Source: Sphingomonas sp. SUN019
GTDB taxonomy: Bacteria > Pseudomonadota > Alphaproteobacteria > Sphingomonadales > Sphingomonadaceae
Direction: 5' to 3'
DNA: 64,000 nt
Assembly (NCBI RefSeq): GCF_024758705.1
Contig: NZ_CP096971.1
Location: 248,001 to 312,000, forward strand
This document shows positions 63,112-64,000 of the stretch, piece by piece. Made by a program: the position numbers and the translations under genes. Below the pieces are notes generated by a model that made no database searches, was not told the DNA's origin, and saw only the letters and a program-made list of their open reading frames with translations. Position 1 is the first letter of the stretch; every line of letters starts with the position of its first letter.

Positions 63112-64000
63112 TTAGTTCACCGGTGCTGGCTGCTGCGGCACGCCCGAGGCGGCGGCGACTTCGGCCGCGAAGTCCGACGCCTCTTTCTCGATGCCTTCGC
63201 CGAGCTGGAAGCGGACGTAGTCGACCAGCTTGATCTCCGCGCCCGCGTCCTTGCCGGCCTTCGCCACGACGTCGCTGATCTTGGTCTTGCCGTCCATCAC
63301 GAAAAGCTGGCTGACCAGCGCATGCTCCTTGCGGTACTTCGCGATCGCGCCGTCGACCATTTTGGCGACGATGTCGGCGGGCTTGCCGCTCTCGCCGGCC
63401 TTTTCGGCGGCGATCGCGCGCTCGCGCTCGATCAGGTCGGCGTCAAGATCTTCCTCGTTCAGCGCCATCGGGAACGCGGCGGCGATGTGCATCGCGAGCT
63501 GCTTGCCGAGCGCCTGCAGCGCATCGTTCGACGCGGCTGATTCGAGTGCGACCAACACGCCGATCTTGCCTAGGCCAGCCGACTGCTGATTGTGCACATA
63601 GGCGACGACCGCGCCCTGCGACACTTCGAGCCGCTTCACACGGCGGATCGACTGATTCTCACCGATCGTCGCGACGTTGGTGGTCAGCGTGTCCTCGGCG
63701 GTCTTGCCGTTCGGCAGTGTCGCGGCCTTGATCGCGTCGACATCGCCCGCGCCGTCCAGCGCCACCTGAGTCACGTCGCGGACGAACTGCTGGAACTGGT
63801 CGTTCTTCGCGACGAAATCGGTTTCCGAGTTGACCTCGACCGCGGCACCCTTCGTGCCGGAAACCGCAACGCCGACCAGACCTTCGGCCGCGGTGCGGCT
63901 CGACTTCTTGGCGGCGGCGGCCAGGCCCTTGGTGCGTAGCCAGTCCATCGCGGCGTCCATGTCGCCCGCGGTCTCGTTCAGCGCCTTCTTGCAATCCATC
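63112..64000 (-). CDS. tsf: Translation elongation factor Ts (5' end missing)
   Basis: About 296 residues are present. The visible left edge [20 protein letters not shown] is internal: EF-Ts normally starts with a UBA domain ending in GAGMMDCKKAL, so about 20 N-terminal residues lie beyond the window. Conserved segments include [17 protein letters not shown] and the C-terminal [16 protein letters not shown]. It reloads EF-Tu with GTP. rpsB is expected just upstream outside the window. Confidence 0.95.
   Translation of the reverse strand, partial: MDCKKALNETAGDMDAAMDWLRTKGLAAAAKKSSRTAAEGLVGVAVSGTKGAAVEVNSETDFVAKNDQFQQFVRDVTQVALDGAGDVDAIKAATLPNGKTAEDTLTTNVATIGENQSIRRVKRLEVSQGAVVAYVHNQQSAGLGKIGVLVALESAASNDALQALGKQLAMHIAAAFPMALNEEDLDADLIERERAIAAEKAGESGKPADIVAKMVDGAIAKYRKEHALVSQLFVMDGKTKISDVVAKAGKDAGAEIKLVDYVRFQLGEGIEKEASDFAAEVAAASGVPQQPAPVN

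Overview
The window is a GC-rich alphaproteobacterial chromosome segment. Sphingomonas or a close sphingomonad is the best guess, from the bifunctional IspDF, the nifR3(dusB)-ntrB-ntrC-ntrY-ntrX-hfq-hflX order, an Hfq with two Sm-like domains in one chain, and short GTCAYCCCAGC-type palindromes between genes. Genes are tightly packed; many neighbours overlap by ATGA, GTGA or TGATG. No sequence search was possible, so family names come from recognising motifs and gene order.

Layout. 1-5.4 kb: surA (cut by the window edge) and lptD, diverging from pepA-holC, then ndk. 5.5-8.1 kb: purM-purN-MmcQ-like-membrane protein. 8.1-13.6 kb: secreted protein-hdaA-ppk1-ppx, meeting rnd-I78 inhibitor. 15.2-19.3 kb: aspS, an APC permease and ppk2, then a carbonic anhydrase on the other strand. 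20-23.5 kb: lipA-coq10, facing ispDF-secreted protein-cinA. 23.6-32.7 kb: dusB and the two Ntr two-component systems, then hfq and hflX. 32.7-42 kb: a minus-strand run of mltB, rlpA, dacC, tmk, holB, metG, tatD, an MBL hydrolase, a retropepsin-like protease and mazG (cell wall, replication and housekeeping).

42.2-53.05 kb is the accessory region. A roughly 9.3 kb integrative element sits in a tRNA-Ser(UGA) gene. The native tRNA appears to have been cut exactly at its anticodon loop: the 5' half lies at 42186-42224 and the 3' half at 51498-51555, each with the 7-base core CTTGAAA. The element carries a complete tRNA-Ser(UGA) of its own (42349-42438). It differs from the rejoined native gene by one covarying anticodon-stem pair (C-G to U-A). 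Its cargo is a tyrosine integrase, an AlpA-like regulator, a DUF3987 primase/helicase-like protein, a DUF5681-like protein, several small unknown proteins, and two proteins with HEPN-type R-N-x3-H motifs. A further 1.5 kb beyond the right end carries a third R-N-x3-H protein (TIGR02391/Ymh-like) with a DUF5343-like partner, and ends in the 3' remnant of another tRNA-Ser. This looks like a phage-satellite-like element plus defence-type cargo, and it is the most novel part of the window.

53.05-64 kb returns to core genes: PilZ and rpmE, then the envelope/isoprenoid/translation run tsf-pyrH-frr-uppS-cdsA-dxr-rseP-bamA-skp-fabZ on the minus strand. A 135-base structured intergenic repeat separates tsf and pyrH.
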